Assembly (NCBI GenBank): GCA_000507305.1
Contig: DF239290.1
Span: 62,001-126,000, forward strand
Direction: 5' to 3'
Source: Breviolum minutum Mf 1.05b.01
Taxonomy: Eukaryota; Sar; Dinophyceae; Suessiales; Symbiodiniaceae
Length of the DNA stretch: 64,000 nucleotides
Below the pieces are notes generated by a model that saw only the letters and a list, made by a program, of their open reading frames with translations, searched no databases and was not told the origin of the DNA. Shown piece after piece: positions 52,452 through 62,400 of this stretch. Position 1 is the stretch's first letter. The number at the start of each line of letters is the position of its first letter. Made by a program: the position numbers and the translations under genes.

Positions 52452-52987
52452 TCAAAAAGCACCCCCCAAACGGTTCCCGTGTGCGGTTCCGGTTCCGCCA
52501 AGGATTTTTCTTTCTTCAGAATCCGATGGGTCAAAGTTTCCAACGTTTTTAGAGTCAAATGCGTCGGTCATTTCACCGGGTTTTAAAGCTGTTTTCAGGA
52601 AAATCCCAACAGCTTCCGTTCGTCTCTGTTGAAAAAACACATTTAAGTTCAACTATATATGCATATAAATATATATATATATATCGTATAAATGTATATT
52701 ATAGCCGCTATATATATAGCTGATATGTATATATATACAGCTGATATATATATATCTACAAATAAAACAACTAATTTGGAAAATGAAAAAACAAACATGT
52801 ATTTAGATGTCGGGTCTGTGCCCTCAAATGCGTTGGTTTCGTCAAAAGGGGGAATCGGCGACTGATCATTCACAAAAGACTCTCGATAACATTCCAACCG
52901 AGACGAACCCGCGAAAGGCGTTGACGCCAAAGACAGCATATGACGGTGCTTCTTCAAGCTGGTACGGTAAAAGGAGCAGTAGCAGCA
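52452..52987 (-). CDS. Two-exon 3' gene end, unrecognised protein
   Basis: Minus strand, the best-supported spliced structure of the window. Exon one (52987 to 52793, 65 codons) follows an acceptor (atatatttacag) and reads CCYCSFYRTSLKKHRHMLSL, then ASTPFAGSSRLECYRESFVN and an acidic end. It stops at TTT/GTTTTT. The intron (52626-52792, 167 bases) is T-rich and contains the (TA)n run, ending in aatgtgttttttcaacag. Exon two (52625 to 52452) reads RRTEAVGIFLKTALKPGEMT, DAFDSKNVGNFDPSDSEERK and a Gly-rich tail to TGA. Both junctions are phase 0. The Cys/His cluster at the start could be the end of a zinc-binding unit, but spacing does not match classical C2H2. Upstream exons were not found. Confidence 0.6.
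52655..52765. repeat. (TA)n-rich stretch inside the intron
   Basis: Imperfect tatata with tatagctgatatgtatata and tacagctgatatatatat words forming small fold-backs. Confidence 0.8.
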
Positions 52988-53328
52988 CTGTAAATATATG
53001 CTTGGTTCATCACCTCCCAAAAACAGGATGTTGTTGGTTGATCACTCAGCCCTTTTGGGATATTTTGGGTTTCGTGAACTAAAGTACTTAAAGAACTTAC
53101 TTTATGCAAGTAGTTAAATGATCTAATATCTGTATACGTACCAAATATCAAATGGATTATAAATATTATCATATACATATATATTTATAAATATAAATAT
53201 ATATGTATGCAACTCTCCCCCGGTCCCTGGGTCCTTTCCAAAATGAGTCCCTGGGTCGTGAAAAATCATGTCGGTTGGTTTTGTTTGTTGTCACGTGGAT
53301 GCTCGAGCTGCGCTGATACCGAAAAAAC

Positions 53329-53472
53329 CTTGGCAACCCTTAGGTACCTCCCCTGCTAAGTTTGTTAAACTTTTGGTAGGGCCCACAGGTACTACGTAAA
53401 ATCCCACTATATAAACTCAAAGGAGCTAAGTTTTAAGGGAATGTCTAAGGCGAAAAAACTAAGATGTGCCAA
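53329..53472. mobile_element. MITE family H, copy 5
   Basis: cttggcaacccttaggtacc to aactaagatgtgccaa, with gctaagtttgttaaa as in 4034-4152. Confidence 0.7.
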
Positions 53473-53577
53473 TTTCAACAATTGCGGGATCCATTTCATC
53501 ACGACTCCAGTCACAACAAAAACATTGCGGGATCCATTTCATCTGCCAAGTGACCAAATATATACAGTATATATATA

Positions 53578-53640
53578 TACTTAGAGGTTCAGGATACTTA
53601 GTAAGTGGATAGTAACCAGGGTTATAACCCCTATAAGTGG
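53578..53640. mobile_element. MITE family D, left half, ends at the gap
   Basis: cttagaggttcaggatactt through cccctataagtgg, identical over about 55 bases to the copy after the gap. Confidence 0.8.
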
Positions 53641-54031
53641 NNNNNNNNNNNNNNNNNNNNNNNNNNNNNNNNNNNNNNNNNNNNNNNNNNNNNNNNNNNN
53701 NNNNNNNNNNNNNNNNNNNNNNNNNNNNNNNNNNNNNNNNNNNNNNNNNNNNNNNNNNNNNNNNNNNNNNNNNNNNNNNNNNNNNNNNNNNNNNNNNNNN
53801 NNNNNNNNNNNNNNNNNNNNNNNNNNNNNNNNNNNNNNNNNNNNNNNNNNNNNNNNNNNNNNNNNNNNNNNNNNNNNNNNNNNNNNNNNNNNNNNNNNNN
53901 NNNNNNNNNNNNNNNNNNNNNNNNNNNNNNNNNNNNNNNNNNNNNNNNNNNNNNNNNNNNNNNNNNNNNNNNNNNNNNNNNNNNNNNNNNNNNNNNNNNN
54001 NNNNNNNNNNNNNNNNNNNNNNNNNNNNNNN
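53641..54031. other. Assembly gap (391 N)
   Basis: Unknown sequence. The flanks carry the same element, so the gap is probably a collapsed or mis-scaffolded repeat. Confidence 0.98.
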
Positions 54032-54052
54032 GTGCCTTGCCTCCCACGACTG

Positions 54053-54178
54053 TTCAGGATACTTAGTAAGTGGATAGTAACCAGGGTTATAACCCCTATA
54101 AGTGGTTTATATGTCCCCAAATCCTAGGCTTATAAACCTACATATAACCAGTTACTAAGTATCCTGAACCTCTAAGTA
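54053..54178. mobile_element. MITE family D, copy after the gap
   Basis: ttcaggatacttagtaagtg to actaagtatcctgaacctct. Lacks the first about 8 terminal bases on the left, otherwise a full hairpin. Confidence 0.8.
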
Positions 54179-54211
54179 TATATATATATGCTGGATGTAT
54201 ATATCTATATC

Positions 54212-54343
54212 TGGCCAAAGTAAATAATATTTCACCAACCTAGATTTCACTGAATTTTTTAGCCGGGGTCCCATTTCCCGAAACCCTCAGCTACATTTTG
54301 GGGGCAAATCGGTCGTGTGTCAGGTCGCTATTTCATGATCAGA
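54212..54343. mobile_element. MITE family L, copy 4
   Basis: ctggccaaagtaaataatat to gctatttcatgatcaga. Confidence 0.65.
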
Positions 54344-54351
54344 TATATTAT

Positions 54352-54478
54352 ATACCCTAAAACTCCAGACCTCCGTGTGGACTAGGATTATGATCTCAAT
54401 CCCATCCACAGGATAAAGTTTGGATCGGGGGAGTTCTCCCTTTCCTAGGATACATTCCTGGATCCTTAGGGATATATT
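54352..54478. mobile_element. MITE family I, copy 4
   Basis: accctaaaactccagacctc to cctggatccttaggga. Confidence 0.65.
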
Positions 54479-54479
54479 A

Positions 54480-54600
54480 GGGTGTTTCCTTAAATGGCGG
54501 TGGTACCCCCAATTCACACCCCAAAATGATCACTTTTAGTAGGAAAACCAATGGGTTTGTTGGGGAAACCCACCATTTTAGCAAACCCCCATATGTCCAT
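54480..54600. mobile_element. MITE family R, copy 2 (inverted)
   Basis: gggtgtttccttaaatggcg, ccccaaaatgatcactttta, gtaggaaaaccaatgg. Reverse complement of 38632-38716. Confidence 0.6.
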
Positions 54601-54954
54601 ATTATTCCATAAAACTTAAAACATCTAAGATAAGCAGTGATCCAAAATCTCCATGAAAAATCCTCCAAAATCTCCGGGTCGGGACATGGTGTCACACGTA
54701 CCGGGACATGGCGTCACACGTTGAGTGTGGCCACCACTGACACCTGCTGACCGCTCCTCTTCCCCAGCTCACTGGCTTTGTTTATATCCCGGACGTGGAG
54801 GGTGCCATACGATGGATTTTGATTTTCGGTTCACGTTTTTTTTTCCGAATCCATGGGACTGGAAGGAATTTTTGTTACCTACATTGATCCGGTGATTTGG
54901 TGTGGGATGTAAATGTAGGTAAAATGTACCTTCCGTCCCATGGAGCATTTGGTA

Positions 54955-55058
54955 CACCCCGGAAGATTAACATAGAACCTACTAATCAACCATTTAGAAA
55001 GGAAAATGATCTTCCAAACCATCATTTTCAGGTTCCATGTTAAATTTCAGGGGTGTAA
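54955..55058. mobile_element. MITE family X, copy
   Basis: caccccggaagattaacata and atgttaaatttcaggggtgt are inverted. Core aaatgatcttccaaac. Confidence 0.75.
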
Positions 55059-55246
55059 GGTTTTAGTTTGGCAACGTAACAAGTGAGCACTCTGTTTTTT
55101 GATCTGACACACGTTCGTACTCATCACTACCATAGTACTCCACCGGATCCGTGGGAAGACCGGAAGATGGTATATCTACATGGATGTGTTAAAGTTTCAT
55201 GGAATCAATGTATACGTAAATTCTACGAATTTCGTGCCATGGATCC

Positions 55247-55381
55247 TACAAGGTGGGCCCCCTACCAGTTATAACTGGGTTTATAACTCCTATAACTAGG
55301 GTTATAAGAACAGTTAGCCATTTATAAGGCCATTTATAGGGGTTATAACTCCATTTATAACTGGCAGGGGCCCATCTTGTA
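55247..55381. mobile_element. MITE family B, copy 17
   Basis: TA-CAAGGTGGGCCCCCTACCAG to GGCAGGGGCCCATCTTG-TA. Intact, nearly identical to the inverted copy at 58548. Confidence 0.9.
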
Positions 55382-55528
55382 TGGCTTGTGTTGGTTCAGG
55401 ATTGGGAAAGGCATATCAATTGGATAAACAAAGATAGATCAACACTTTGTCTAGAAATTGAGCAACTTTGGTATGTGACCCTATTTCAATCCCCACTTTA
55501 AAAGAGCAGCCCCAAAAAAGGAGTTTTC

Positions 55529-55627
55529 TAGAAGGGGTGGTTAAACCACCCATCTGAAATATAGTCAGAGTGCATCATTTCCAATAAATTCGAGGTTGAA
55601 AAGTAAAAAAGGTGAAACCACCACCTA
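55529..55627. mobile_element. MITE family A, copy 16
   Basis: TA-GAAGGGGTGGTTAAACC to GTGAAACCACCACC-TA. Diverged core. Its right TA adjoins the next element. Confidence 0.7.
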
Positions 55628-55737
55628 CACCCCTGAAAATCAACGGCTGGAACCGAAAAATCACACAATTGAAGAGGAAAACTCATCTTCCAAACCTCCA
55701 TTCTTGGGTTCTATATGTTAAATTTCCAGGGTGTAGT
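55627..55737. mobile_element. MITE family X, copy
   Basis: cacccctgaaaatcaacggc to tgttaaatttccagggtgta. Abuts A copy 16. Confidence 0.65.
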
Positions 55738-56001
55738 ACATAACCACTGGCACAAAAAAAATATCACTCCTTTAGTTTTTTTTGAGATCCAGGTTGAACA
55801 AAAATTACTCCGAATGTATGGATTATTTACATGGGGTCGGGTGAAAGAGTTACCGCCTGTCATGATGAAATGTAGGTAAAAATACCGTTGATGGAAGAAA
55901 CTTCAGTTGACATGTCGTAAAACATGTAGGTCGAAAATACTGTAAAATGTAGGTAGGTGAATCGGTGAAATGTAGGTAGAAATGTCCTTTCTGTTGGGTG
56001 T

Positions 56002-56098
56002 GACTGTTGATGGTTCAGAAATCCTGCACCAGTTGAGGTCGGTAGTTTATCCCATTATTTACCAGGTGGTTGTTTGGGATCTCTTCCACCAACAGTAT
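56002..56098. mobile_element. MITE family K, copy 9
   Basis: actgttgatggttcagaaat to ctcttccaccaacagta. Confidence 0.75.
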
Positions 56099-56119
56099 GT
56101 CCAAAATGGATCATCTGGG

Positions 56120-56236
56120 AGTGTAATTTACTGCAATCTTGGAACAAAGGCCCCCGAGCTTATAAATTGCCGGGTCTCACTTGAACCAGTCATCACGCAA
56201 AAAAAACAAGACCAAGAACTTAAAGCTGCTTTATAA
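56120..56236 (+). CDS. Candidate terminal exon, unrecognised
   Basis: Plus-strand open stretch after the K element: VIYCNLGTKAPELINCRVSL, EPVITQKKQDQELKAAL, then TAA at 56234-56236. It reads like a helical, charged C-terminus. The acceptor is unclear. Confidence 0.35.
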   Translation, partial: SVIYCNLGTKAPELINCRVSLEPVITQKKQDQELKAAL

Positions 56237-56387
56237 GTTTTGATGCGCAGCAAAATGATGGTGAATCCCCTAAGCATAAAAAAAACAAGTGTCACAAGAA
56301 TTGAATCCCACTAGATGCAGTTATCCTCACTGAGTCATCCTGGGACCATGAAATGGAAAGCTTAAACCTTGTTTTTTACTACTAAAT

Positions 56388-56636
56388 ATGTGTCACCAAA
56401 ACTCTGAAGGCTGGCCTGCTTGGCTAAGAGAGGGTATATGTATGTCTATTTCTTTAAAAGAATTTGAAAAAGAACAACGCCAGCCATGCGCGTCTCAACT
56501 CATGTGTCAAAGAAATGATTTGGAATGCCCAAGAAATTCCCAGTGTTTGGGTATTCCATGTAATACTTCCCTAATGAACATATTTCTCCAAAACCAACAT
56601 TACAAAATCTCTTTTCAGAAACAAGAGGTCCTGTAA
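56388..56636 (+). other. Open frame, 82 codons, uncertain
   Basis: Includes SISLKEFEKEQRQPCASQLM and a Cys-rich middle. It overlaps no recognised element, but splice signals are lacking and chance cannot be excluded. Confidence 0.25.
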
Positions 56637-56671
56637 GGTATACTATATAACTCCCCTAGTCATCCAGTCAT

Positions 56672-56791
56672 TCTGGCCAAATTGTAATATTTAACCAACC
56701 TAGATTTGCCTGAAATAGCCGGTGATTTCCCGAAACCTCAGCTACATTTTGGGGGCCCAGGTCGTGTGAGGTCGCTAGAACTTGACCAGAG
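56672..56791. mobile_element. MITE family L, copy 5
   Basis: tctggccaaattgtaatatt to cgctagaacttgaccaga. Confidence 0.75.
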
Positions 56792-57444
56792 TCATACCTC
56801 CTGATGGCTGGTGTTTGGGGTGTGTGTTTTTTGGGGTCCAGCCATACCTCCAAACCCAAGGTGTTTGGAAACCTATGGCTCTGTTTTGATTTATCACTCC
56901 ACCATCGCTTTGCCAGCTAGCAAATTATGGCCCTCCCTTTTCCGGCTTGTAATTTGGTGTCTTACAGGCGATTTGTTTCCCGAAGATGGGAGGAAACACA
57001 CGCCAAAAAAACACGTTAGAGATTCCAATTGCGTCATTTTTCGATCACGCCGGTCGGTCCCCCATGACATTGGCGACATTGGCTGAATATGATGTTTTCA
57101 GAGGGCTGGACCCTAAATCATTAGGAATTACGCCTTGAACATGAGTTGAACATGATCCCATAGGACCATGTATGGAATATTTACGTACATTGATTCTTAT
57201 GGTAAATGAAGGTACATATACCACACATGGAGCATATGGGATGATACTGATACCTTCATTGTTTCTTGTTTCATCCTCTATGCCACCATACAATCCCTTT
57301 GAAAGCGAATATTGTTTCAAGGGGCCTACTCATTGAAACTTTGAAAGCCGTGGCAAAAATGGAGGACTGTAAGTCTGAAACCATCAGAATCTCACAGAAA
57401 TCACGGCAAGTAACCTGAATTAACAGTAGATTCTAAGAATTTTC

Positions 57445-57560
57445 CAACATACCCCTGGAACATACCCCAGACCCCCAACCAATGGTTTATGAGGGAATTC
57501 CTTTCATTTGGGGTTTAGGGATTCCTGGGGTATGCTCCAAGGGTATGTTGGGGTTTTCTT
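57445..57560. mobile_element. MITE family V, copy 2
   Basis: caacatacccctggaacata and ggtatgctccaagggtatgt pair, with cccaaccaatgg and ttcatttggggt inside. Confidence 0.65.
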
Positions 57561-57703
57561 AGATAGATTTGTTTGGTGGGAATTCCCTTATCTGGTTGGT
57601 GCTGAGCCCTCGCCTTGTTTTGACCCTTTGCTCGTCATTTCTAAAGGGAAATGGTCAGCCGCTGGCTCATTTGCTCATCACTAAGCAAAACCCAGTTATA
57701 TAC

Positions 57704-57805
57704 ACCCTAAGGATCCAGGAGTATCCTAGGTCTAATGGGATGTTTTGACCACCAATCCTACTCTGCATAAAGAGGTCTGGATTCTTAGGTATAAAATATT
57801 ATTCA
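57704..57805. mobile_element. MITE family I, copy 5
   Basis: accctaaggatccaggagta to agaggtctggattcttaggt. Confidence 0.65.
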
Positions 57806-57918
57806 TAGGAAAAATTATGGTACCCTTGGGAATAAAACCCTAGTTGTTTAACACCCCCTGTTGGAGCCCTTTTAAAAGGGTACCATCCCTTTTAGGTACC
57901 AGACATTTTTCCTATGAA
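57805..57918. mobile_element. Single hairpin element
   Basis: ttcataggaaaaattatggt and gacatttttcctatgaa are inverted, with ggtacccttggg and cccttttaggtacc inner arms. Confidence 0.6.
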
Positions 57919-58036
57919 TTGTTAATAAAACAAATTGGCTAGAAATCACCAGGCTACCAGGTGAGTGGGAGGTCACCTTTGCAACCTAAAACCCCAGATG
58001 CGACGAATGGGACTGGAATATTTACCATACATTTAC

Positions 58037-58141
58037 TCGTTGGTGGTTGAACCAACCCATCTGAAAAATATATTAGTCAAATTGGATCATTTCACCAAAT
58101 AGCGATGAAAATAAACAAAAAATGGAAAGGTCACCACCCAG
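58037..58141. mobile_element. MITE family A, copy 17
   Basis: GTTGGTGGTTGAACCAACCC to GGAAAGGTCACCACCC. Diverged ends. Confidence 0.7.
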
Positions 58142-58225
58142 TTGACCATACATTTAAGCCATTCATGTATGGTAAATAGTCCAGTCCCATGGAACCTTTT
58201 GGGTTTTGAAAGATTTTGAAAAGGG

Positions 58226-58513
58226 TCACAATTTAACCTTCCCAAAAAGGTAAGTTTTGTGCCAGGTATGTTCGAACTTCACAGGGGGCCATTTTTGTAA
58301 TGCAACCTTGCTCTGATTCGAACTTTGCATCACCACATGGCGGTCGACTCGTTTGTGTTTTTCGCCATGGGTTTTTCGACAATACATGCCCACACCATGG
58401 ACCGTTGTTTGGATGACCAAAACGGCAAATGCAAACCCACAACAGCTGAAATATTGAAATGAATAACATCTACCTGCCCTAAGATCTTTCCATACCATCA
58501 AATTACTTCCCAT
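58226..58513 (-). other. Open frame, uncertain coding
   Basis: Two minus frames are open over the same bases (KNPWRKTQTSRPPCGDAKFE and VDRHVVMQSSNQSKVALQKW). A plus-strand donor-like AAAAAG/GTAAGT occurs at 58249. No frame can be preferred. Confidence 0.2.
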
Positions 58514-58547
58514 TGAAAAAGCCCTTGGACAAAAACATGTCCAAATC

Positions 58548-58682
58548 TACAAGATGGGCCCCTGCCAGTTATAAATGGAGTTATAACCCCTATAAATGGC
58601 CTTATAAATGGCTAACTGTTCTTATAACCCTAGTTATAGGAGTTATAAACCCAGTTATAACTGGTAGGGGGCCCACCTTGTA
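58548..58682. mobile_element. MITE family B, copy 18 (inverted)
   Basis: TA-CAAGATGGGCCCCTGCCAG to AGGGGGCCCACCTTG-TA. Intact. Confidence 0.9.
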
Positions 58683-58977
58683 GGTCTTAAGTCTTTTCAT
58701 GTTTTTCTTCCACATGTGCCAGGGTCAAAACACCTTACATGGGCGATGGTCATCCCACCTTCAATTAAGGAATCCTTATAATGGGTATATCAACCCCTAC
58801 GTAATTCCTTAACACAGGGAACTCGCCGGAAGGGAGTTTTTTTCATCCGGTCCGCTGGTAGTGAGTTCCAAGGCCCAAGGCATCCCATGAAAGAATGGCA
58901 ATCAACGGAATCAACACCCAAGAGGCTGCAAATGTTGGATGAAATTTCCGTGAAAAACAAACTGGTGTCCTATCCCT

Positions 58978-59083
58978 TACCCATACCATTCATGGTCATG
59001 GTGTATTTACCTACATGAAAGGTTGATTTTTTATGGTAAATGTAGGTATATATATATATATCATACATGGATGGTATGGGTTA
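58978..59083. mobile_element. MITE family G, clean copy
   Basis: acccataccattcatggtca to catacatggatggtatgggt. Confidence 0.75.
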
Positions 59084-59093
59084 TGCTCCAATC

Positions 59094-59170
59094 CCTTCTG
59101 CAGTCGTGGTTTTGGAGTGGGTTAAACCAGTACCTAACCACCGAACCTAACGGGGTATTTGGAGCACTAG
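59094..59170. repeat. Copy of the 30046-30120 segment
   Basis: gtcgtggttttggagtgggt, then acctaacggggtatttggag, in opposite orientation to the first. Confidence 0.55.
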
Positions 59171-59214
59171 GGTATATTTACTCAGCCTTTTAGCATCGTA
59201 AAATTGAGGCTAAT

Positions 59215-59320
59215 CAACCAACCCCCCCTGGAGGTACCCCGCTTAGACATAAGGGTTTAATTAGGCTTTAAGGGAAACCGATGGTTAATACGCCCTTAAT
59301 AAGGCCTTATTCCTAGGGGC
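59215..59320. mobile_element. Element Y, decayed copy
   Basis: aatcaaccaacccccc, gaggtacccc and ccttaataaggccttattcc. Right outer arm not found. Confidence 0.45.
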
Positions 59321-59384
59321 AATATGCCATGAGGAATGGCCTGGCACACTTATAATGTGAATATTATGCAAAGCTACACTCCCT

Positions 59385-59572
59385 GGAAGTTTAACAGCTC
59401 GCCCCTGAAAAATAGGCCATTCCCCCCAGTCTCGGAGACGACAGTAGTAGCCTTCCAATCATTCCATTTTCAGGTGCTATATCCCATAGCATCTATGGTA
59501 TATATCCCTACATTTACCATACAAATCAACCTTTGATGTATGGGTATGGGCTAGTTTCGGGGAGGGTATCCC
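59385..59572. mobile_element. MITE family X with nested family G
   Basis: X parts cactccctggaagtttaaca, ccattttcaggtgctat and ctagtttcggggagggta flank a G element at about 59483-59549 (tcccatagcatctatggtat to tgatgtatgggtatggg). Confidence 0.6.
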
Positions 59573-59720
59573 TATAAATTAACTTGTTGTTCGGCACCCA
59601 GGCACTGGACCTTCCAGTCGCCTGAACCTCAAAATCATCGCAACTCAACCAGGTCTTCCCAACAACAAGGCGGTTGACGGTTGAATTCGCGCGGCGCGAA
59701 ACGCTGAGAATTCGCCAAAA
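59573..59720 (-). CDS. Possible exon, two competing frames
   Basis: A GC-rich minus-strand stretch after an AG (ggcgaattctcag). One frame reads RFAPREFNRQPPCCWEDLVE and stops after LR. Another runs on as RANSTVNRLVVGKTWLSCDD and further. Both look protein-like; neither is recognised. Confidence 0.3.
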
Positions 59721-60010
59721 CATGTGACTAATACAACAATCAAGGCCGACCAGGCACTGGAATCACTTCTGAATTCAACCTCAAACTAAGTGGATCGATC
59801 TAGTGGGGGACGGGTGGTTTTTTGGGTGGGTTGGTTGAATTTTTTTATCGGCCTTTTTTGATTTTTTTGTAGGTGTTTGAAGTTATGATCTATAACTAAC
59901 TTTACCCTTATTTACCCTTCCATCATATGGTTTCATTTTGTTCAACCATCATAGTGCCCAACTACCAACCATAGACTAATATTACTGTCATTGAGGTAAA
60001 CAATTTCTTT

Positions 60011-60123
60011 TACCCCGTGGTAAACTAACATAGCTGGCTGGAATATCCCCATCTTCAAAAGGGTCCATACATCTTCATTTCGGGTCCATTCTCCAGCCAG
60101 CTATGTTAGTTTGCCAGATTGTA
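60011..60123. mobile_element. MITE family E, copy 3
   Basis: TA-ccccgtggtaaactaacata to tatgttagtttgccagattg-TA, with ctggctgga and ccagccag inner arms. Confidence 0.8.
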
Positions 60124-60183
60124 CCTTTTCCAAACCATCAACGTGCTTCCTATATTATATTGAAGTTTTAGGTTGTAATCAAG

Positions 60184-60265
60184 TCCCTAGGGATCCTGGC
60201 TCACCTTCTGAGAATGGTAATGGAACCTAAATACTATGCATTTCGGAGGTGATTGGACACCCCTT
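60184..60265. mobile_element. MITE family J, truncated copy
   Basis: ccctagggatcctggctcac, aatggtaatggaacctaaat and ggaggtgattggacacccc. Right end missing. Confidence 0.6.
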
Positions 60266-60337
60266 GCTCATCCTCTGACGTTCCGTGAGCCATGCTCCCT
60301 AAAGAGTGGCTTATATAAACACAATTTTCCACATGGA

Positions 60338-60462
60338 TACAAGGTGGGCCCCCTACAGTTATAACTGGGTTTATAACTCCTATTTCTAGGGTTATAAGAA
60401 CAGTTAGCCATTTATAAGGCCATTTATAGGGGTTATAACTCCATTTATAACTGCATCTTGTA
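60338..60462. mobile_element. MITE family B, copy 19
   Basis: TA-CAAGGTGGGCCCCCTACAG to aactGCATCTTG-TA. The right GGGGCCC has been deleted. Confidence 0.85.
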
Positions 60463-60717
60463 GTTTCCTTTCTCCAGGTCCTTCACTGCACAAAATCGCC
60501 AATTCGCAAATTTCCATGCAACCTGGGAAGATTCTACAAAAAAAATAGGTTAAACACACGGGGGTTTCTTTAAAAAAAACGGTATACCCTCTTTCCCATA
60601 GGATTCATGTGATTATGTAATATCTAACTACATGAATGGCTGATTTTTTCTGAGATCAATGTAGGCAAACATAATCTATAAACACATGAATTACGTTAGC
60701 ATTAATCATTCAATACC

Positions 60718-60830
60718 AGGGTTTGCCATAATCACCTGAAACAACCCTAAAAATAGGAGAAACCCCTACATCACCAAGGGACACTGTAGGTAAATGTAGG
60801 TTTTTAGGGGAGCATCTGGGTTTTGAACCT
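60718..60830. repeat. Fragment of the larger dispersed repeat
   Basis: gggtttgccataatcacctg, aaaaataggagaaacccct and catcaccaagggac. Corresponds to the first about 100 bases of 48590-49025. Confidence 0.55.
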
Positions 60831-60976
60831 TGTGGTTTCTTTCTTCCGAACCTCCATGGCCTCCCAAATCTTCCGTGGCCCTCCACGATACACCCCTGGG
60901 GCTCCCGTCCAACCCCTTCTATTCGCCTGATTTTTGGGGGAAGTCAAGTGATGTCAGATATCTTACATGATCCCAT

Positions 60977-61094
60977 ATACCCTAAGAATCCAGGTATGTC
61001 CTGAGAAAGGGATTACCCCTACATTCCTATTCTAAGGATGGGATTGGAACCCTCAATCCTATTCTAGGGAGGGGTCTGGATTCTTAGGGATATA
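60977..61094. mobile_element. MITE family I, copy 6
   Basis: ccctaagaatccaggtatgt to ggggtctggattcttaggga. Confidence 0.75.
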
Positions 61095-61120
61095 GCATCC
61101 ACTTGGCCATGGTATATTAC

Positions 61121-61227
61121 TAGTTGGTGGTTTCAAGTTTCAACCCCTTTGAAACATATGCTCGTCAAATTGGGAATCTTCCCCAGGTAGGGGTGAAAAT
61201 GAAAAATCATTTAAACCACCAACCAGA
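61121..61227. mobile_element. MITE family A, copy 18
   Basis: TA-GTTGGTGGTTTCAAGTTTCA to TTTAAACCACCAACC. A gtttcaa duplication near the left end. Confidence 0.85.
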
Positions 61228-61337
61228 TTGCCTAGATGAATGGTTGATTTTGTGGGATCAATGTAGGTAACATGGATCCCATGGGGAAAATTGCAGTCAG
61301 CACAAAGAAGGGTGATAACTGATAACTCACTTTCTTT

Positions 61338-61523
61338 ATGTTACTCTACATTGTTTTCAAAGTTTCATCTGCCTTTAATTCACTGAAACAAAAACATAAT
61401 TTGTGGAAGAGAAGAACATTTGGGGTCATATGCGGCATTGAATCCCGTCCGCAAAAAAATGCCGGAAAAACGTTGTTTTTCATGCGAAAGAAAATACTTG
61501 AAGGATCGGATCGTCCCACATAA
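61338..61523 (+). CDS. Candidate exon, unrecognised
   Basis: Plus strand after an AG (attgttttcaaag). Reads KQKHNLWKRRTFGVICGIES, RPQKNAGKTLFFMRKKILEG, SDRPT, then TAA. Basic composition. The minus strand is also open, so confidence is limited. Confidence 0.3.
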   Translation: MLLYIVFKVSSAFNSLKQKHNLWKRRTFGVICGIESRPQKNAGKTLFFMRKKILEGSDRPT

Positions 61524-61539
61524 TACATGGTCTTTTTTA

Positions 61540-61813
61540 CTTGGCAACCCTTAGGTCCCCGGCTAAAAGTTAAACTTTTAGTGGGTTACAGCCATTATCG
61601 GCTGTCAGTCAGGTTGTGTGACAGGTGAGTTCAAACCAGGGGTTGTGATACAACGGAAATTGTGGTACGATTCACAAGATTTATTTGAACTTCATTCGTT
61701 ATATCGAACCAGGGGTTTTGATACAACGGAAATTGTAAGTGGGTTACAGGTAAAATCCCACGATCAACTCTGAGGAGCTAAGGGAATGCCCGGCTAAACT
61801 AAGATGTGCCAAG
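61540..61813. mobile_element. MITE family H, copy 6, split by an insert
   Basis: cttggcaacccttaggtccc and ggctaaactaagatgtgccaag are the termini. The H core is interrupted by 61592-61737, with agtgggttacag on both sides. Confidence 0.75.
61592..61737. mobile_element. 146-bp insert with 12-bp direct repeats, SINE-like size
   Basis: Bounded by identical agtgggttacag at 61580-61591 and 61738-61749. The insert contains two copies of an aaccaggggtt-tgatacaacggaaattgt block and the word gtgagttcaaaccaggg, loosely like a tRNA B-box. No A-tail and no clear A-box. Could be a retroposed RNA or an unrelated insertion. Confidence 0.55.
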
Positions 61814-61913
61814 TTTAGCATGGTGATCGGAAGTCCCAGGAAGTTGGTCTAGTTATAAATGGCCTGTCCGATTTCCATGGCTTTGGCCTTTATGGGGAGG
61901 TGATCCCAACCAC

Positions 61914-62020
61914 TTACCCTCCCTGAAACTATAACATGGCACCTGAAAATAACCCCTTGGAAAAGGAGATTCCTATTGGAACACATCATTTTTAGGTGCT
62001 ACGTTAGTTTCAGGGAGTCT
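61914..62020. mobile_element. MITE family X, copy
   Basis: accctccctgaaactataac and acgttagtttcagggagt are inverted. Core ggagattcctattggaaca. Confidence 0.75.
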
Positions 62021-62150
62021 ACATTAACTGGGAAACCAATCCTTCAGTCGTAGGGCAAACATCAAATTCACCTTTTCGATTTTTGCAACGCGGCGAGGTG
62101 CGCCGTTGAAGATCGAATTATCTTTTTTTTGAAGGGTAAGAACTGTTTTC

Positions 62151-62249
62151 TAGTTGGTGGTTTCAACCCAATTGAAAAATATGCTCGTCAAATTGGATTT
62201 CCCCAAGGATCGGGGTGAAAATAAAACATATTTGAAACCACCACCCCAG
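62151..62249. mobile_element. MITE family A, copy 19
   Basis: TA-GTTGGTGGTTTCAACCC to TTTGAAACCACCACCCC. Confidence 0.85.
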
Positions 62250-62400
62250 TTGTTTTTTTTCGCCAACCAAGAACGGTTTGAAAGTGGGAACAAAAATGAC
62301 TTGTTTTTTACACCCCGCCAAGAACTCCCACACCAAAAACATACGGATAAGCATCTGAAAAACGTTGAGGTATGTTGAGGTGTGGCCATGACATCCATCT
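62250..62400. other. Possible exon, strand unresolved
   Basis: Open on both strands. Minus: after acgtttttcag, LIRMFLVWEFLAGCKKQVIF. Plus: NQERFESGNKNDLFFTPRQE. Neither is recognised. Confidence 0.2.

Noticed and set aside
53581-54120. Long open frames over the N gap
   Set aside because: Unknown bases translate as X; there is no evidence of coding.
61620-61650. tRNA gene suggested by gagttcaaaccagg
   Set aside because: No A-box at the right distance and no cloverleaf arms could be paired by eye.
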